Of a DNA stretch of 64,000 nucleotides, positions 1 through 12,755 are shown piece by piece (position 1 is the first letter of the stretch; every line of letters begins with the position of its first letter). The notes beneath the pieces are model-generated. The model saw nothing but the letters and a program-made list of their open reading frames with translations. It was not told the DNA's origin and did not search any database. Source of the DNA: Rhypophila decipiens (lineage: Eukaryota > Ascomycota > Sordariomycetes > Sordariales > Naviculisporaceae); assembly GCA_033297075.1 (NCBI GenBank), contig MU858101.1, forward strand, positions 62,001-126,000. Reading direction: 5' to 3'. The translations under genes were made by a program, and so were the position numbers.

Positions 1-1890
1 GTCATGATGGGAATTGGAACAGTATAAAACAGTACGAACAAGACATGATCAAAAATGAGAGTCACTGAACTAGGAAATGGAATACCTACGAGCTGACTTG
101 TAGTAAATGGTCGTCGTCTTTTCAATTTAGATTCTTCAGGCCGCAATACCTTCAAGTGCGTGCCAGTTGTCGAGATTGTGAGTTTGGAGATGATGCGCAG
201 CTTCAACACGTGGCGCCAGCAACTAGTGGACACTTCGAGGGTGACGATGGCGGTCCAACGAAGCCCAAAGAAAATGACGGTGAATTGGAAGAGATTTGTG
301 AGGCTTTGGCTGATGCAGTGAGAATTGGCTGTGTCCTGGAATTCTACTCTGTCACCTGATTCACAAAAGAACTCATAAAAAATGAGAAAGTGGTGAGGGA
401 GTCGAGGATGAAATTCGAGAGAGAAGTTGTGGTTGATGAGGAGCATGCGCCAGATCGGTGACATGCATCGCAAATGGAAAGAATAATGACCCTTGTTTAC
501 CCCGAACCCGTAACCGGAGATCGAAAACGGCCTTTCTTTCTTTGAGCTTCTCGTTCTTGTTGGAGCTGAGCTTTCATGACGAAGCTTTGGACCTCATGCT
601 TTGTTGCCTTTGTTCATTGATGCCGTTGGTGATCTTTTGTTCTCCTGGGCGCCGCATTGGAACGCAGCCCTCGATGCGGCGCGTTTTTCCACTGCTGTCA
701 AGCTGGGGGTAGCTCTCCAGTCCGCTAATAAGGCCTGTGCTTGCGGCAAGCTCTTAGCACTGTGCAGGCCAGTATTCCACAAAATTGGTCTGTGCTCGGC
801 TTGACCCACGAGGTTGGGATGGAAAAGCCGGTGGCGGGGTTAGGCGCTTGACGCGCGTGAGAGGCTTACCTCAGCGCACATCAACCATGGTCCATCATCA
901 CTTTATTGAGTATGCATGTATCGGGTGTATGACTTGAAGCTCAATTATAATATGATTGCACAGCACAATCCTTTGGTAGCACCATCCACAATCCTGCCCA
1001 AATGGTGCCGAATATCAATACAACATGAGCATCATTTTCTCACCGAACATCGACGATCCATGGATACGGAGATTCGGACCGAGGGGAAAAGAAACATTGT
1101 TGCCTAGGTGTGGATTTCCACCTCTGGCCCCGAGGAAAAGTTCAATGGAAGGCACACCGAGATACGGGTTTTCGTTCCATCTGGCTCAGACAGTTTGTGA
1201 TGGCTGACGTACCACCAACAGCAAATTTTGCTGTCTCATTCGTATGACGCACGCCCTAACTTTAGGGCACATTCGAAAAATCCTTCTGAAACCTCGTTCT
1301 AGGCCAGCCATCCGGTCGAGAGCGAGCCACCGCAAACACTTTGCAAGTTGCTTCTTCCAACAGAGGTTCTTGCTACTTCGTTGGCTCGTGATATATATAA
1401 CTTCGGACCTCTCTGACCTCAGTCAAAATAAGCCTTGTCAGAGCACTGCTGTTCCTGAGCTTCCAGGTTGTCATGTTTTGAAACAGAGCTCCGCTAACAC
1501 GCTGCAAGTAAGCTCCCGGTCCCACGTGGGGTCAAGCAGGGAAGTCAACTGGGGGATGGAGTTACAGTGGGTACCTGCCCCTGGGCGCCCGGGATTAGGT
1601 GGGATGGCGGGGCGCCTTCGAGGGCTGTTTCAGTTTTCTGCCCCGCGGAGCCCTGCAACCTAGCGAGATTCGATCGCAACAATCGTCATTTATTTTGATT
1701 TAAACACGACCATGCGCCATGCGCCTGTCCTTCGTTTTGCGAAATAAATTGCTGCCGTCTTGTTTACCCTCCTGAAATCTCTCTCCTTTGACATATCGAC
1801 GACTTATTGCTGCGACCTTCTCGTTCAATCCATTATTTCTTCCCCACAGCAAAGCGCTTGCCATCTCCAATCGTTCAACGGGCAGACACA
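1..1890. other. Left-edge stretch without a supported gene
   Basis: No open frame here resembles a known family or shows a consistent exon structure. Short frames at 156-359, 594-809 and 1244-1663 are low in complexity or antisense to one another. The last ~200 bases before 1891 are pyrimidine-rich and probably hold the promoter and leader of the epimerase gene. The first ~450 bases could contain the end of a gene that starts outside the window, but no frame was convincing. Confidence 0.5.
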
Positions 1891-3265
<1,375 letters not shown>

Positions 3266-3416
3266 CACGCCACACCCGCATGCAGTGTATCTTGAGTTTT
3301 TGAGTTGGAGTTTGGAGAGGCGTATATTTTTCTTGCACTCACTACCTTGCTTAATCATGACTTGTAGTACAGACGATACACAAAATCCGGACCCGTTATG
3401 GATCCCGCGTGCTTGA

Positions 3417-4519
3417 TCAGACCTTGAGCAACAACTTGCCCGTCGTCTTGCGTCCTTCCAAGTCCTCGTGTGCCCGCGCGACGTCCTTGAGCGGGTAGAT
3501 CTCGTGAATCTTGACAGTGAGCCTGCCCGTCTTGAGCAGGTCAAACAGCTCAGTCGTGTACTGGTCTCGCTCTTCCTTGGTGGCAATGTACCCGAACAAG
3601 ACAGGACGCAAGAGTTTGACGTTCTTGGCCCCAAGTCGAAGGATATTAACTGGGTCAACCGGGCCAGACTATATCTTCTCGTTAGCTCCAACCCAGTCCA
3701 TATGAAGGGGTGTAGACCTACCGCATTCCCAAAAACAACAATAGTCCCCTTCCTAGCAACCATTTCCAGATCGTTATCAAAGGTAGCTTTCCCAACCCCA
3801 TCAAAAATCACGTCTACTCCATGACCACCCGTAATCTCTTTGACTCGCTCAACCAAATCCTCAGACTTGCTATCAATCACCCACTGAGCACCTAGACTCT
3901 TGACCAATTCGCATTTTTCAGGACCCCCCGCGGTACCAATCACCTTGGCCCCGAGGACTTTCAAGACCTGCACAATGTTTGACCCCGTCCCTCCAGCAGC
4001 GGCATGCACAAGCGTCCATTTTCCTTGGGACAGGCCTAGTTCCTTTTGCACACCGCCGGCTTCCTTGACCAGTGTCAGTGCGGTGAGGCCTTGTAAAAGC
4101 GAGGCGGCTGCTTTCTCTGTGGAGATTTCGTCCGGGATGGGAACGAGCTTGTCGATGGGGAGGGCGGTGTATTCCGCGTAGGTGTGCTCGCCTAGGTAGA
4201 CTACACGGGTGCCTTCCTTCAGATTGGCATACTGGGGCAGGGAGCGGTCGATGGAGGGGTGGAAAGAGATTATCTCGCCGGCGGCTTCTTTGCCTGTTAT
4301 TAGCGGGAGGGCGTCGGGGCTGCCGTACAGGCCTGTGCGGAAGTAGGTGTCTATGTAGTTTATTCCTATCAAAGTGTTTTTGATGAGGACTTGGGATTCC
4401 TGGAGGGTAGGGAGGGGTTGAGAGATTGTATATTGGAGGACCGAGGCGTCCCCGTGCTTTGGGATGAGCACGGCGGACATGGATTTGGGGAGGGGGGTTG
4501 TTTTGGGGATTGGTGCCAT
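3417..4519 (-). CDS. NADPH:quinone oxidoreductase (zeta-crystallin type), two exons
   Basis: A medium-chain dehydrogenase/reductase of the quinone oxidoreductase group, expected to reduce quinones with NADPH. Exon 1 is 4519-3722 and exon 2 is 3668-3417, joined across a 53-nt intron; 349 residues. The N-terminal GroES-like domain carries the NYIDTYFRTGLY block. The Rossmann part shows AAAGGTGSNIVQ around residue 155, then an IDSKSEDL segment and FDGVGKATFD. The C-terminal RLTVKIHEIYPLKD is also typical. There are no zinc-ligand cysteines, as expected for this subgroup. I chose the ATG at 4519. The frame stays open upstream to an ATG at 4723, which would add a Ser/Arg-rich 68-residue stretch that could be a mitochondrial presequence or just leader. 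An intact frame also runs through the intron into antisense of the epimerase; that tail is not coding. Confidence 0.9.
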
Positions 4520-4523
4520 TTTG

Positions 4524-6656
4524 GTGAATCTTCTGTTGTCGTTGATCTTGTTGGGCGATGCTGACTTGGTGGTGAGATTGTTGATGTTGGTTTGGTGTTG
4601 AGATTGGAATGATGAAGAGGAGATAGAAATGGTGAGGGTTGACTTCTGGAAGTGGACTCGGATATTCGCAATTGCAGGTGAAAGTGAGCAAGCACGAGAA
4701 CTGAGGTGGGGTAACATGAACATGGGAATGGATCTTGCCGTTTGATGGTGATATCGGTATCTTTCCGAGTCTCACGTTTACTCTTATACAGCGGGTGGAG
4801 TTATTACCACCGGGAATTGATTGGGGATTTTACGGCTCTTCGCGTCTACGGCAGGGCCTTTCTTCTCCTGTCTGCTGATGGATTCAGAGGGCGAGGTTAT
4901 GTAACGAACACATTAATGATGAATCCCACTCCATATATCGGATATACGACTTGCTCGGACCCGACTCTATTAAACCATTTGGTATGAGAGTAAGCGGTTA
5001 ATTGCTAATACCGTAAATATATACTATCGCAAGGCAGCTTCAATTATAAGATTGGGGTGCGCTGAAGGGGTGTGTGGCGTAGTGGTTAAGCGTTGTACGT
5101 TTGTTCGTTCGAACCCAGTTCGATTCATGTTTTTCACATTGTTAACGGCACAGTTGAGGTTCCTTGGCCCTGGCTTCGGTTAAGCGGCAGGTTCGTCAAC
5201 GCCGCCGGTGCTCTGACCTTTCAGAGCCCTCATTCTTTTTTGGTTTTTTTTTACTCTCGCCGATGCAGCTTCACGTTACCGGATCCGGCAGGAGTGACTG
5301 ATGTTCACACTGCAAGCATCACCCTGACCGATGATGTAATCACTGCCCCTCCCCAAGTAGCCCCACGGCGGGGAAGCTATTCTTGGCACGCCTCGTTTCA
5401 GGGGCTCGGAGTTACGTATGCACCGATCTTACGAGGCTCGAGGGGAGAAGTTTTGCTACTCTTCCTTGATCAAAAAGAGCCCAAGTTTGTTTCTTTCTTT
5501 GTTGCTGGAAATGCTTGCGATATGGGATCGATATGAATGCTCGAGGTCTATGGGAAAATTTACCGTGGAGGTAGTAGTCAAGTACGGCTTCGGGCTTCAA
5601 GTTATAGGGGTACAGCACACAAAGAGGGAACACGGGCGTTACGTGATGATGGCATATGGACATGTTCATCCAAAGATTTAGGAAGCTTCCATTGCATGCA
5701 TCTCTTTAAAGCATGGGTGCACATTGCCTTGGGAGGACAATACACGACATCTATATTATGAGGATCAGGAGAAATCTGCCTTGGGCTCGGAGCAGATGGC
5801 GGACCCTTCCCAGAGCCTTGTCTGTAAAGAGCCTGAACTTTGCTGCATCAGGCGGTTTAGTGATTCTCATGCACATCCGCGCTTCCAGGACTGGAGTGTC
5901 GATCTCATCTACAGGGGAGGCTCTGAGGTCAAAGCAGATTATTCGTCCAACGGTGTCGACTGGAGTGGCTGTGTTACAGGTAAAAGACTTGGACGATAAT
6001 TTTGCTTTGTTCTCACGTCTCCAACGTCCAACCTCCGCCTCCACGGCAAGACAGAAGGCGCTGGTGTCCGGATCAGGGAAGTGCGCTAAGAACGAGCTGA
6101 AGCTGTGGAGCTTGGCAGCTCTCCCCCGAAGGTGTCCTAAGGATACACTGACGATCCATATGCACATTAACATTTCTTCCTCATTTCAGTTCCTTCAGAA
6201 TATCAAGATCCAGTTCGAAAACCCATAGCTTCAAGCCCGCCAAAAAGCCCAATTTCCCTACAAGTCTTCGCATCTGATCTGAGCACCTTGACGGATCGCC
6301 ACGCCTCGAATTTGCGGCGTTGCCGGGAGCCGTCGGGAACCCCACAGCGACACGTAACGAGGCGTTGCAAACTCTCGGAAACGGACCTGGCGTAATTGAC
6401 TTTCGAGGCTCAATAATTCTTAGACCTTTAATTATACAGTTTCCTCTCCTTTGCTTCACTCACACGGCACACCCGAAGGCTTGGGTGAATGTTCATGTGG
6501 CACTTCGAATCACAAGACCCGAATTGACGACCTCATTCTTTGACAGCATCTGATCTTCTAGAGTTTCCTCTTTTGTTCAAGAATACGTCTAATTCGCACA
6601 GTTGCAAGCTTCAATTTCCTGCATCAGATTACCAATGTGTCCTTCTTCTTTTTAAC
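4524..6656. other. Intergenic stretch between oxidoreductase and ankyrin gene
   Basis: No supported protein gene. The oxidoreductase promoter lies at the left end and the ankyrin gene promoter at the right. A tRNA-like sequence is present near 5068-5130 and T-runs occur at about 5226-5250. Short frames at 5418-5681 and 5713-6228 overlap each other on both strands and have no recognisable domains, so they were not called. Confidence 0.5.
5068..5130 (+). repeat. tRNA-like sequence with A and B boxes (possible SINE head)
   Basis: Bases 5075-5085 read TGGCGTAGTGG, an exact match to the RNA polymerase III A-box consensus TRGYNNAGTGG. Bases 5117-5127 contain GTTCGATTC, close to the B-box consensus GGTTCGANTCC, at a plausible distance. 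I could not fold a proper acceptor stem or anticodon arm, so a working tRNA is unlikely. A decayed tRNA gene or the head of a tRNA-derived SINE is the better reading; T-runs 100-170 bp downstream could mark its end. No second copy was seen in the window. Confidence 0.35.
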
Positions 6657-9600
6657 ATGGCTTCTCCGCCTTCAGTCCAAGGGGCCCGTCTCCAACGGCT
6701 CCATCAGCTCGCTTCGGAATGGGGCATCGTCTCACCTCCGCCGTTGCCTCCGTTGAGCCCCGTTTCGTCTCCACTTTCATTGGCGTTGTACCGGACATCG
6801 AATGACGACGTGGAGGCCGAAGAGTTGTTGAAGCGCCAGCGCTTTATTGCCAACCAGCAAAAGAACGCACAAGGAGGCATCAAGCGCGCCTTTACCACAT
6901 CCAAAAAGACATGGGAGCCCAAGGAGATATTCGACGCCCTCGAGGCTCATGTGGCCAACTATGGTGCGCCGGGAGTTGCCGATGCATTGATCAACAAGCT
7001 GCTGGTAGTCGGTGGGAATCCCAATGTCTTGAATGCAAAGAACAGGACGAGTCTGTTGGGAAGGAGGAAGAGCATGGAGTCGATGGAGCGGAGTCGGGTC
7101 CTGCAAAAAGCCATCGAGAACCGCCACGTCGATATGGTCGCTGTCCTCGCTCACCATGCCGACCCGCTCACGTTAGACGCCGCGCTTCCGGTTGCCATGC
7201 GATCCCGTAATGTCAGCTTGGTGCAGATTCTGATCCAGCGAGGTGCCAACACTGCCCAGTCGCAGGACGCACAGTACGAGTTTCATCAGCTATGCAGGCA
7301 CGGCGGCCAAGCGGACATGGTTGCCCTGATACTCCAGTCCGAAGGAAGACCGCCTCCGGAATCAGTCTCGATAGCCATGGTGGACGCTGCGCAGAAAGGA
7401 TGTCTTGACATGGTTCTTCGGATAAGTCGGTCAACTGCAGATGGCGGCTACCAGAATGCCGCCGCCCTCAAACTCGCCATCGCACAATGCCGTGTCGACA
7501 TTGCCCTCGCCATTCTGACAGGGACGAGACCACCAAAGCCCGGATGTCGTGGCTTGGAGGAAAGCTTCACCCAGCTCTTCCAACATCCGACCGTTGGGCC
7601 TAATGAGAAGATGGCGTTGACCGAGTCATTGCTCTGCGCTGGCGCTACTGGTGATGCGGTTTCCATCGCATTAGCCCAGGCCTGTGCAACCGAGTTCCAT
7701 GATTTGGTGGACTTGCTAGTCTCTTACGGAGCCTCGGTTGAGTTCAAGAATGCGAGCGTCGTGCGGCAGGCCGTTGCCCAAGGCAAAACGGGCTTGGTTC
7801 AGCTTTTGCTTACCGACCATACATCCCTGAGCCCACTCTCTGCCTCGGAGTGCGTCGCGCAGATTCCCAAGACTATAACGCCCGAAGACCGACATGCGCT
7901 TCTCACTTTATTGCTAAAGAAAGGAGCGGCTGGAACGGCACTTCATGATGCCTTGGTTGACGCCGTCCAGGCCCGCGATCTGCAGTCTGTCGACTTGCTC
8001 GTTAGGCCTTACTTCCCTCGCGGAAGAACCGGTTCTAACTCCGACTCGCCTCAGGCCTCGCGCGGAGCGGCCTCTGATAGACACGAAACGTCGTCGGTTG
8101 ACCACAAGGAGGGCCTGGCCTTAAGCATTGCCACGGGCACATTCAACGTTCCTATGGTCAAACAACTCTTGGTTGGAAGGCCCTCAGTCGAGACTTTGGC
8201 ACATATCTTCCCTCAAGTCGCCTGCCTACCGCCAGCAGATAGGTATCAGATCGCCGAGTGCTTTCTTACTGCCGGAATGACGGGCCCGTGTGTTTCTGCT
8301 GCGTTACAGCAGGCGATCGATGAGCAGCCTCCACGAAGAGACGAAGCCTACATCGGTCTCTTGTTGCGGCACAATGCCGACGTCAACTTCAACGAAGGCG
8401 CTGGCATTCTATCGGCGATTGCACACCGAGATGCCCGCTTGCTGGCGACTCTACTCAAAAAGCAACCATCTCCTCAAACCTGTGCTGCTGCTATGGCAAA
8501 GGCCATGACTCTCGATGACAAGCCAATTCGGTACGAGATGGCCAGGCTCCTCCTTGTGGCTGGTGCCGGCCGAGTCGGCTCCGAGGTCTCAGAGGCATTG
8601 GTGCAGCTCCTGCCCATCAAGCCTCTGGACAAACAACTCACTACTCTCCTTGTGGAACACGGACGCGCTGATGCAAATTTGAACCAAGGAGCTCCCGTCG
8701 TCCTCGCCGCCCAAGATCCTGATCCCGCAGTGCTCGAGATGGTCCTGCAACATGGAAGGCCAACCGCTCACTCCCTTGGTCGAGGCTTGGAAACCCTCTG
8801 CGAGATGCCCACCAACAGTCTCAAGGCTGCCAAGGCCGACTCGATTCTCCGTCGCACGAGACAGCAAGAAGTTCTCGATGCTGCTTTGTTCAAGGAAGTC
8901 CAAACGGTCCTAAACTCTCCCACAGACAAACGAGATCTCTGCGTACTCAGGTCTCTCCTGTCTGCCGGCGCCGATGTAAACGCTCACAACGCTGGAGCCC
9001 TCTGCTGTGCGGTCAGGGCCGTTGACTCCCTGATGACTGAACTGCTGTTGAGCTCCGGCCCTGTTCCGGACTCTTTATCTCCCGCCCTCCCCTACGCGCT
9101 CAACATCTCTGACCCCATGGATCGTCTAAGCTTTACTCGGAGGTTAATAGATGCAGGTGCGACCACGGCCGAGACCAATCGCGCCCTCGTCTACGCGATC
9201 GGCCCCTATCCGAACGACCTCCCGCTCATAGCATTACTGGCATCGCATGCGGATTCTGGCGATGGCGAAGCTTTGACAGATGCTACAAAAGAAGGCAACG
9301 TCGGTGCGGTCGATACAATTCTGACGAAATCTCCGGCAAAATACTCTTCCCTCGTTCTTGACAACTGCTTTCGGGCGGCCACCGCTGTCGAGGACCAATC
9401 GAAGAGGAAATCCGTTTGCACTATACTACTGAAACAAGGAATAACTGAGCGAGTGTTATCCGACGCGTTGCTTGTGGCAGCTGCGGAGGGCGACGTCGCT
9501 TTGGGGGCCGTCCTCGTAGCTCATGGAGCAAGCGTCGAACACCAAGAGGGCCAGGCCATCGTTGAAGCCTCTACTGCAGGTGCCGCCGAGGTACTCAGGA

Positions 9601-12233
9601 TGCTCGTCAACGGCAAGGCACCCGTCAAGAAGCACACGTTGACAAAGGCCTTCCAGGCTGCTACTCAGGTAGGCGATTTGAAGAAAAGAGAAGACGTGTT
9701 TCGCATTCTTTTGGAACATGGCGTGTCTGGGGAAGTCGTGGATGCGCAGCTGATTTCGGCGGCCAAATTTGGCGAGAGTGGTGAGCCCCTGGTACGGCTG
9801 CTGCTCAGTTTCGGTGCAAGTGTGGACTACAACTCGGGCGAAGCTATCTGGAACGCAACCAGGAGTGCTATAATGGGTAGTCTCCGGCTGCTGCTCGGTG
9901 TGGAGACGACTGAGGACAGGCAGATAAAGCCGTCACAGGCTACGCTCTTGCGGGCCCTGAAGGCTAGCCGAAAGCTGGGGCGTGATCCTCGTTATCAAGT
10001 CATCGGATGGTTGTTCGCAGCTGGACTGGCGCCCTGTGAGGAGATCCATATTGCGTTGAACCGGGCCGTTAAGAACGAGCCTGACCTTCGCCTTATTCGG
10101 CTTCTTCTCGACAACGGCGCCTCTCCATTGGTCAATGCTTGTCAATCTCTTATTGACGCTGCTCAGTTGCTTCTAGTGGATGTCTTGCAAGTTTTCATGG
10201 AATCCGAGATATCGCAGGAGGACATATCATGGGCCTTCAAACAGGCCTTTACGCCTGACACATGCTCCACTTGGCTTTGTGAAAAAGGATACCAAGTGGC
10301 AAGGATGTTGCTCACAAAGGGCGCGGAGGGCGAGAGTCTTTCTCTTGCTCTCAGCACAGTCATTGACCATTATGGCGGCGAGCACGATGCGATTGCCCAA
10401 AAGTTCGGCTGTCTTCTTCTGGACTCCAGGGCCGACGTGAGCTACGAAGATGGTCTGGTCCTGAAAAAGGCTGCCATGTCTGGTAGCCCGGACCTCATCA
10501 GCCAAATCCTTCATCAGGGTCCGAACACGCTTGCCGTCTCAACCGCCTTCCCTCACATCTTCAGTCAAGATCGATCAGAGGAAGAAACACTCGTTCTCAT
10601 CAAGCTATTAACCGAGTACCATTCTGGGGAAGAAAGACTAGATGTGATGATGCCAACCTCGGGCCCAACCTCGCAACCAGTTCTTTTCCGCGCGTTGACA
10701 GTGTTCCCCAGGTCTGTCAAGGTTTTGCAAGCTCTCCTGAATGCTGGCTATTACCATGATCAGATGACAAAGATGATTGTCATGGAGGATGTTGAGGAAG
10801 AGGAGCAGGTCAGCCTCCTACTTTGGACTCTCAATCAGCCGCAGAAACGGATCAGCAGTGCTGCCATCGAGCTCTTGATTGACCGGGGCGCCAAAGTCAA
10901 CTTCGAGACGCGAATCTCCAAGATCACACCTCTTATGCTGGCAGTTCAGCACCGCCGGCCCGATCTTGTGAAAGCACTTCTTTACGCAGGTGCCGAAGTC
11001 GACGTTACGGACATAACAGGCAACACCCCCATGACAATGGCAACCGGAATTGGCGGAGATCTAGGTACATCCATGATGTCCAACATCCTGGCCGCCGACC
11101 CTTCCAAGAACGACGGCTCTTTACATAATGCCGCGCGAGAACTCAACCTACCAGCTATGAAAGTACTCATAGAGTTTGGTCACGATCCAGACTTCCCAAG
11201 CCCACTTCACGGCGGACGCAGTGCCCTGGCAGAGCTCTGCTTGAACGCCACCACTCATGAAACACCTATATCCGCCACCCAAGAAAAGCAAATGGAAAAG
11301 GCCATCACTCTTCTTATCGAAAGCGGCAGCGATCTAACTATCCAATGCGACGGAAAATCAGTTTTGCTCCTCGCCCTCGACTCGGCTGACCCAATTCCGA
11401 CCACCAAAGCCCTCTTGAAAGCCGGTACATGGAAACACGTCAATAAGCCGTACAACCAGTTTAACGATGGGACGTATACTTACTCTCCCACCGAGTATGT
11501 GCGAAGAGTGATGCCGCAATCCGACCAACAGTCCCAGCTCTTGACGCTGCTCAAAGCTAACCGTGTCACTGACGTCTATTACGCCAACGACGGCCCGCAG
11601 CCCGAGGGCGCAGTCAACCTCCCCGAGGAACTGCTACGAGCAGAGCGTGAACGTCGCGCATTCAACGAGCGCATCGCCAAAGAATCCCAAGAACACGCCA
11701 TAGCAATAGCTCGCACACGAGAACTCGCCGCCATCCAGAACCAAATATTCACAGCACGGGCAGAGCTCGAAGACTCACGAGTCCGCCGACAACGCGAAGA
11801 AGAATCCAACGCGATCCGCCAACGACAGCTACTAGAAGACCAAGGGTTCGCAGCTGAACTCAGGCGGAGAAAGGCAGAGCGCGAAGCCGCGTTGGTACAC
11901 GAACGTCAACTCATGGAAGCAGGACTAAACCGGGCAAGGCTAGTCAGCGAGGCAGAGCTCGAGATGGAAGAGAAGAAGCAGCGCAAGATGATTGACTGGG
12001 AGGGCCATGTGGGAGCGCAGAGGGTGCAGAATGCGAAGCAGCTTAGTGCCGTCAAGGTGAAGGAGCAGGAGGATCTGGATAGGATTAATAATGCTAGTGA
12101 GAATAGGGCGATGAAGAGGATAACGGAGCAGAGGAGGCTGGTGGATAGTCAGACTGCGCTTGCTGGACGGTTGCAGAATGCGGGGGTTGATGGGCGCCGG
12201 CAGATTGGGTATATCACGGGCGAGTTGGACTGA
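6657..12233 (+). CDS. Giant ankyrin-repeat-like protein with C-terminal coiled coil
   Basis: A single-exon frame of 1,858 residues from the ATG at 6657 (the frame opens at 6540, but the first 39 residues look like leader). From about residue 120 to 1560 it consists of many degenerate helical units ending in patterns such as LLVSYGASVE, LLRHNADVN, LLSAGADVN, LVAHGASVE, LLSFGASVD, LIDRGAKVN and LLYAGAEVD, spaced about 65-70 residues apart in many places rather than 33. These read like ankyrin hairpins alternating with divergent ones. Between residues 1610 and 1830 it is rich in Glu, Arg and Gln with heptad spacing, so a long coiled coil is likely. No signal peptide or membrane segment is evident. 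Probably a scaffold; the partner is unknown. The family is seen as a conserved hypothetical in related fungi, but the orthologue cannot be named here. Confidence 0.85.
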   Translation: MASPPSVQGARLQRLHQLASEWGIVSPPPLPPLSPVSSPLSLALYRTSNDDVEAEELLKRQRFIANQQKNAQGGIKRAFTTSKKTWEPKEIFDALEAHVANYGAPGVADALINKLLVVGGNPNVLNAKNRTSLLGRRKSMESMERSRVLQKAIENRHVDMVAVLAHHADPLTLDAALPVAMRSRNVSLVQILIQRGANTAQSQDAQYEFHQLCRHGGQADMVALILQSEGRPPPESVSIAMVDAAQKGCLDMVLRISRSTADGGYQNAAALKLAIAQCRVDIALAILTGTRPPKPGCRGLEESFTQLFQHPTVGPNEKMALTESLLCAGATGDAVSIALAQACATEFHDLVDLLVSYGASVEFKNASVVRQAVAQGKTGLVQLLLTDHTSLSPLSASECVAQIPKTITPEDRHALLTLLLKKGAAGTALHDALVDAVQARDLQSVDLLVRPYFPRGRTGSNSDSPQASRGAASDRHETSSVDHKEGLALSIATGTFNVPMVKQLLVGRPSVETLAHIFPQVACLPPADRYQIAECFLTAGMTGPCVSAALQQAIDEQPPRRDEAYIGLLLRHNADVNFNEGAGILSAIAHRDARLLATLLKKQPSPQTCAAAMAKAMTLDDKPIRYEMARLLLVAGAGRVGSEVSEALVQLLPIKPLDKQLTTLLVEHGRADANLNQGAPVVLAAQDPDPAVLEMVLQHGRPTAHSLGRGLETLCEMPTNSLKAAKADSILRRTRQQEVLDAALFKEVQTVLNSPTDKRDLCVLRSLLSAGADVNAHNAGALCCAVRAVDSLMTELLLSSGPVPDSLSPALPYALNISDPMDRLSFTRRLIDAGATTAETNRALVYAIGPYPNDLPLIALLASHADSGDGEALTDATKEGNVGAVDTILTKSPAKYSSLVLDNCFRAATAVEDQSKRKSVCTILLKQGITERVLSDALLVAAAEGDVALGAVLVAHGASVEHQEGQAIVEASTAGAAEVLRMLVNGKAPVKKHTLTKAFQAATQVGDLKKREDVFRILLEHGVSGEVVDAQLISAAKFGESGEPLVRLLLSFGASVDYNSGEAIWNATRSAIMGSLRLLLGVETTEDRQIKPSQATLLRALKASRKLGRDPRYQVIGWLFAAGLAPCEEIHIALNRAVKNEPDLRLIRLLLDNGASPLVNACQSLIDAAQLLLVDVLQVFMESEISQEDISWAFKQAFTPDTCSTWLCEKGYQVARMLLTKGAEGESLSLALSTVIDHYGGEHDAIAQKFGCLLLDSRADVSYEDGLVLKKAAMSGSPDLISQILHQGPNTLAVSTAFPHIFSQDRSEEETLVLIKLLTEYHSGEERLDVMMPTSGPTSQPVLFRALTVFPRSVKVLQALLNAGYYHDQMTKMIVMEDVEEEEQVSLLLWTLNQPQKRISSAAIELLIDRGAKVNFETRISKITPLMLAVQHRRPDLVKALLYAGAEVDVTDITGNTPMTMATGIGGDLGTSMMSNILAADPSKNDGSLHNAARELNLPAMKVLIEFGHDPDFPSPLHGGRSALAELCLNATTHETPISATQEKQMEKAITLLIESGSDLTIQCDGKSVLLLALDSADPIPTTKALLKAGTWKHVNKPYNQFNDGTYTYSPTEYVRRVMPQSDQQSQLLTLLKANRVTDVYYANDGPQPEGAVNLPEELLRAERERRAFNERIAKESQEHAIAIARTRELAAIQNQIFTARAELEDSRVRRQREEESNAIRQRQLLEDQGFAAELRRRKAEREAALVHERQLMEAGLNRARLVSEAELEMEEKKQRKMIDWEGHVGAQRVQNAKQLSAVKVKEQEDLDRINNASENRAMKRITEQRRLVDSQTALAGRLQNAGVDGRRQIGYITGELD

Positions 12234-12280
12234 TTCGTTGACGGATGATGGGGATTTTATTTGATGATGATGATTTATGA

Positions 12281-12752
12281 CTATACTAGTATACATGGGT
12301 TGGAGCTTGGTTTTTTCTTTGGCATCTATGTTGGTTTGAGATGTTGGCAATGACTTCTTAGAATTTGCAATGCTCTTTCGTTCGAACTTTGGCAAGCTTG
12401 TCATGGGTCTCGGGTGAGATTCAACATGGATGATATCGACCATCATGAACTGATGCCTTGAATACTAGAACAGCTTTTGTAATGAACACATCAAATTCTA
12501 CGACCGCGGGAGTAAAATTTATTACTTTCCTATACTAGGATATATGGGGCGGAGCTTTGTCTTTTCTTTGGCATACATGTTGGTTTGAGATGTCGGCGAT
12601 GTTCTTTTTGGAATCTGTGGTCGTTCTTCAGGCTTTGAAGTGGGAAAGGTTGTTGTGGACCTCGGACGGATGAGAATCATGAGATTAAACATCGAAGACA
12701 ACAATGATGGTGAAAGGATGCTTTAAATGCTAGAACTGCTTTTGTAATGAAC
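12281..12752. repeat. Two diverged tandem copies of a ~210-bp segment downstream of the ankyrin gene
   Basis: Copy A (about 12281-12489) and copy B (about 12530-12752) align over their whole length. Shared blocks are CTATACTAG near the start, TTTCTTTGGCAT, ATGTTGGTTTGAGATGT and a closing GCTTTTGTAATGAAC. Offset is about 250 bp, with visible substitutions and small indels. Short minus-strand frames in both copies are similar only because the DNA is similar. It looks like an old duplication of the 3' flank. Confidence 0.75.
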
Positions 12753-12755
12753 TAA

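Noticed and set aside
5068..5130. Functional tRNA gene
   Set aside because: A and B boxes are present, but no acceptor stem or anticodon arm could be paired by eye.
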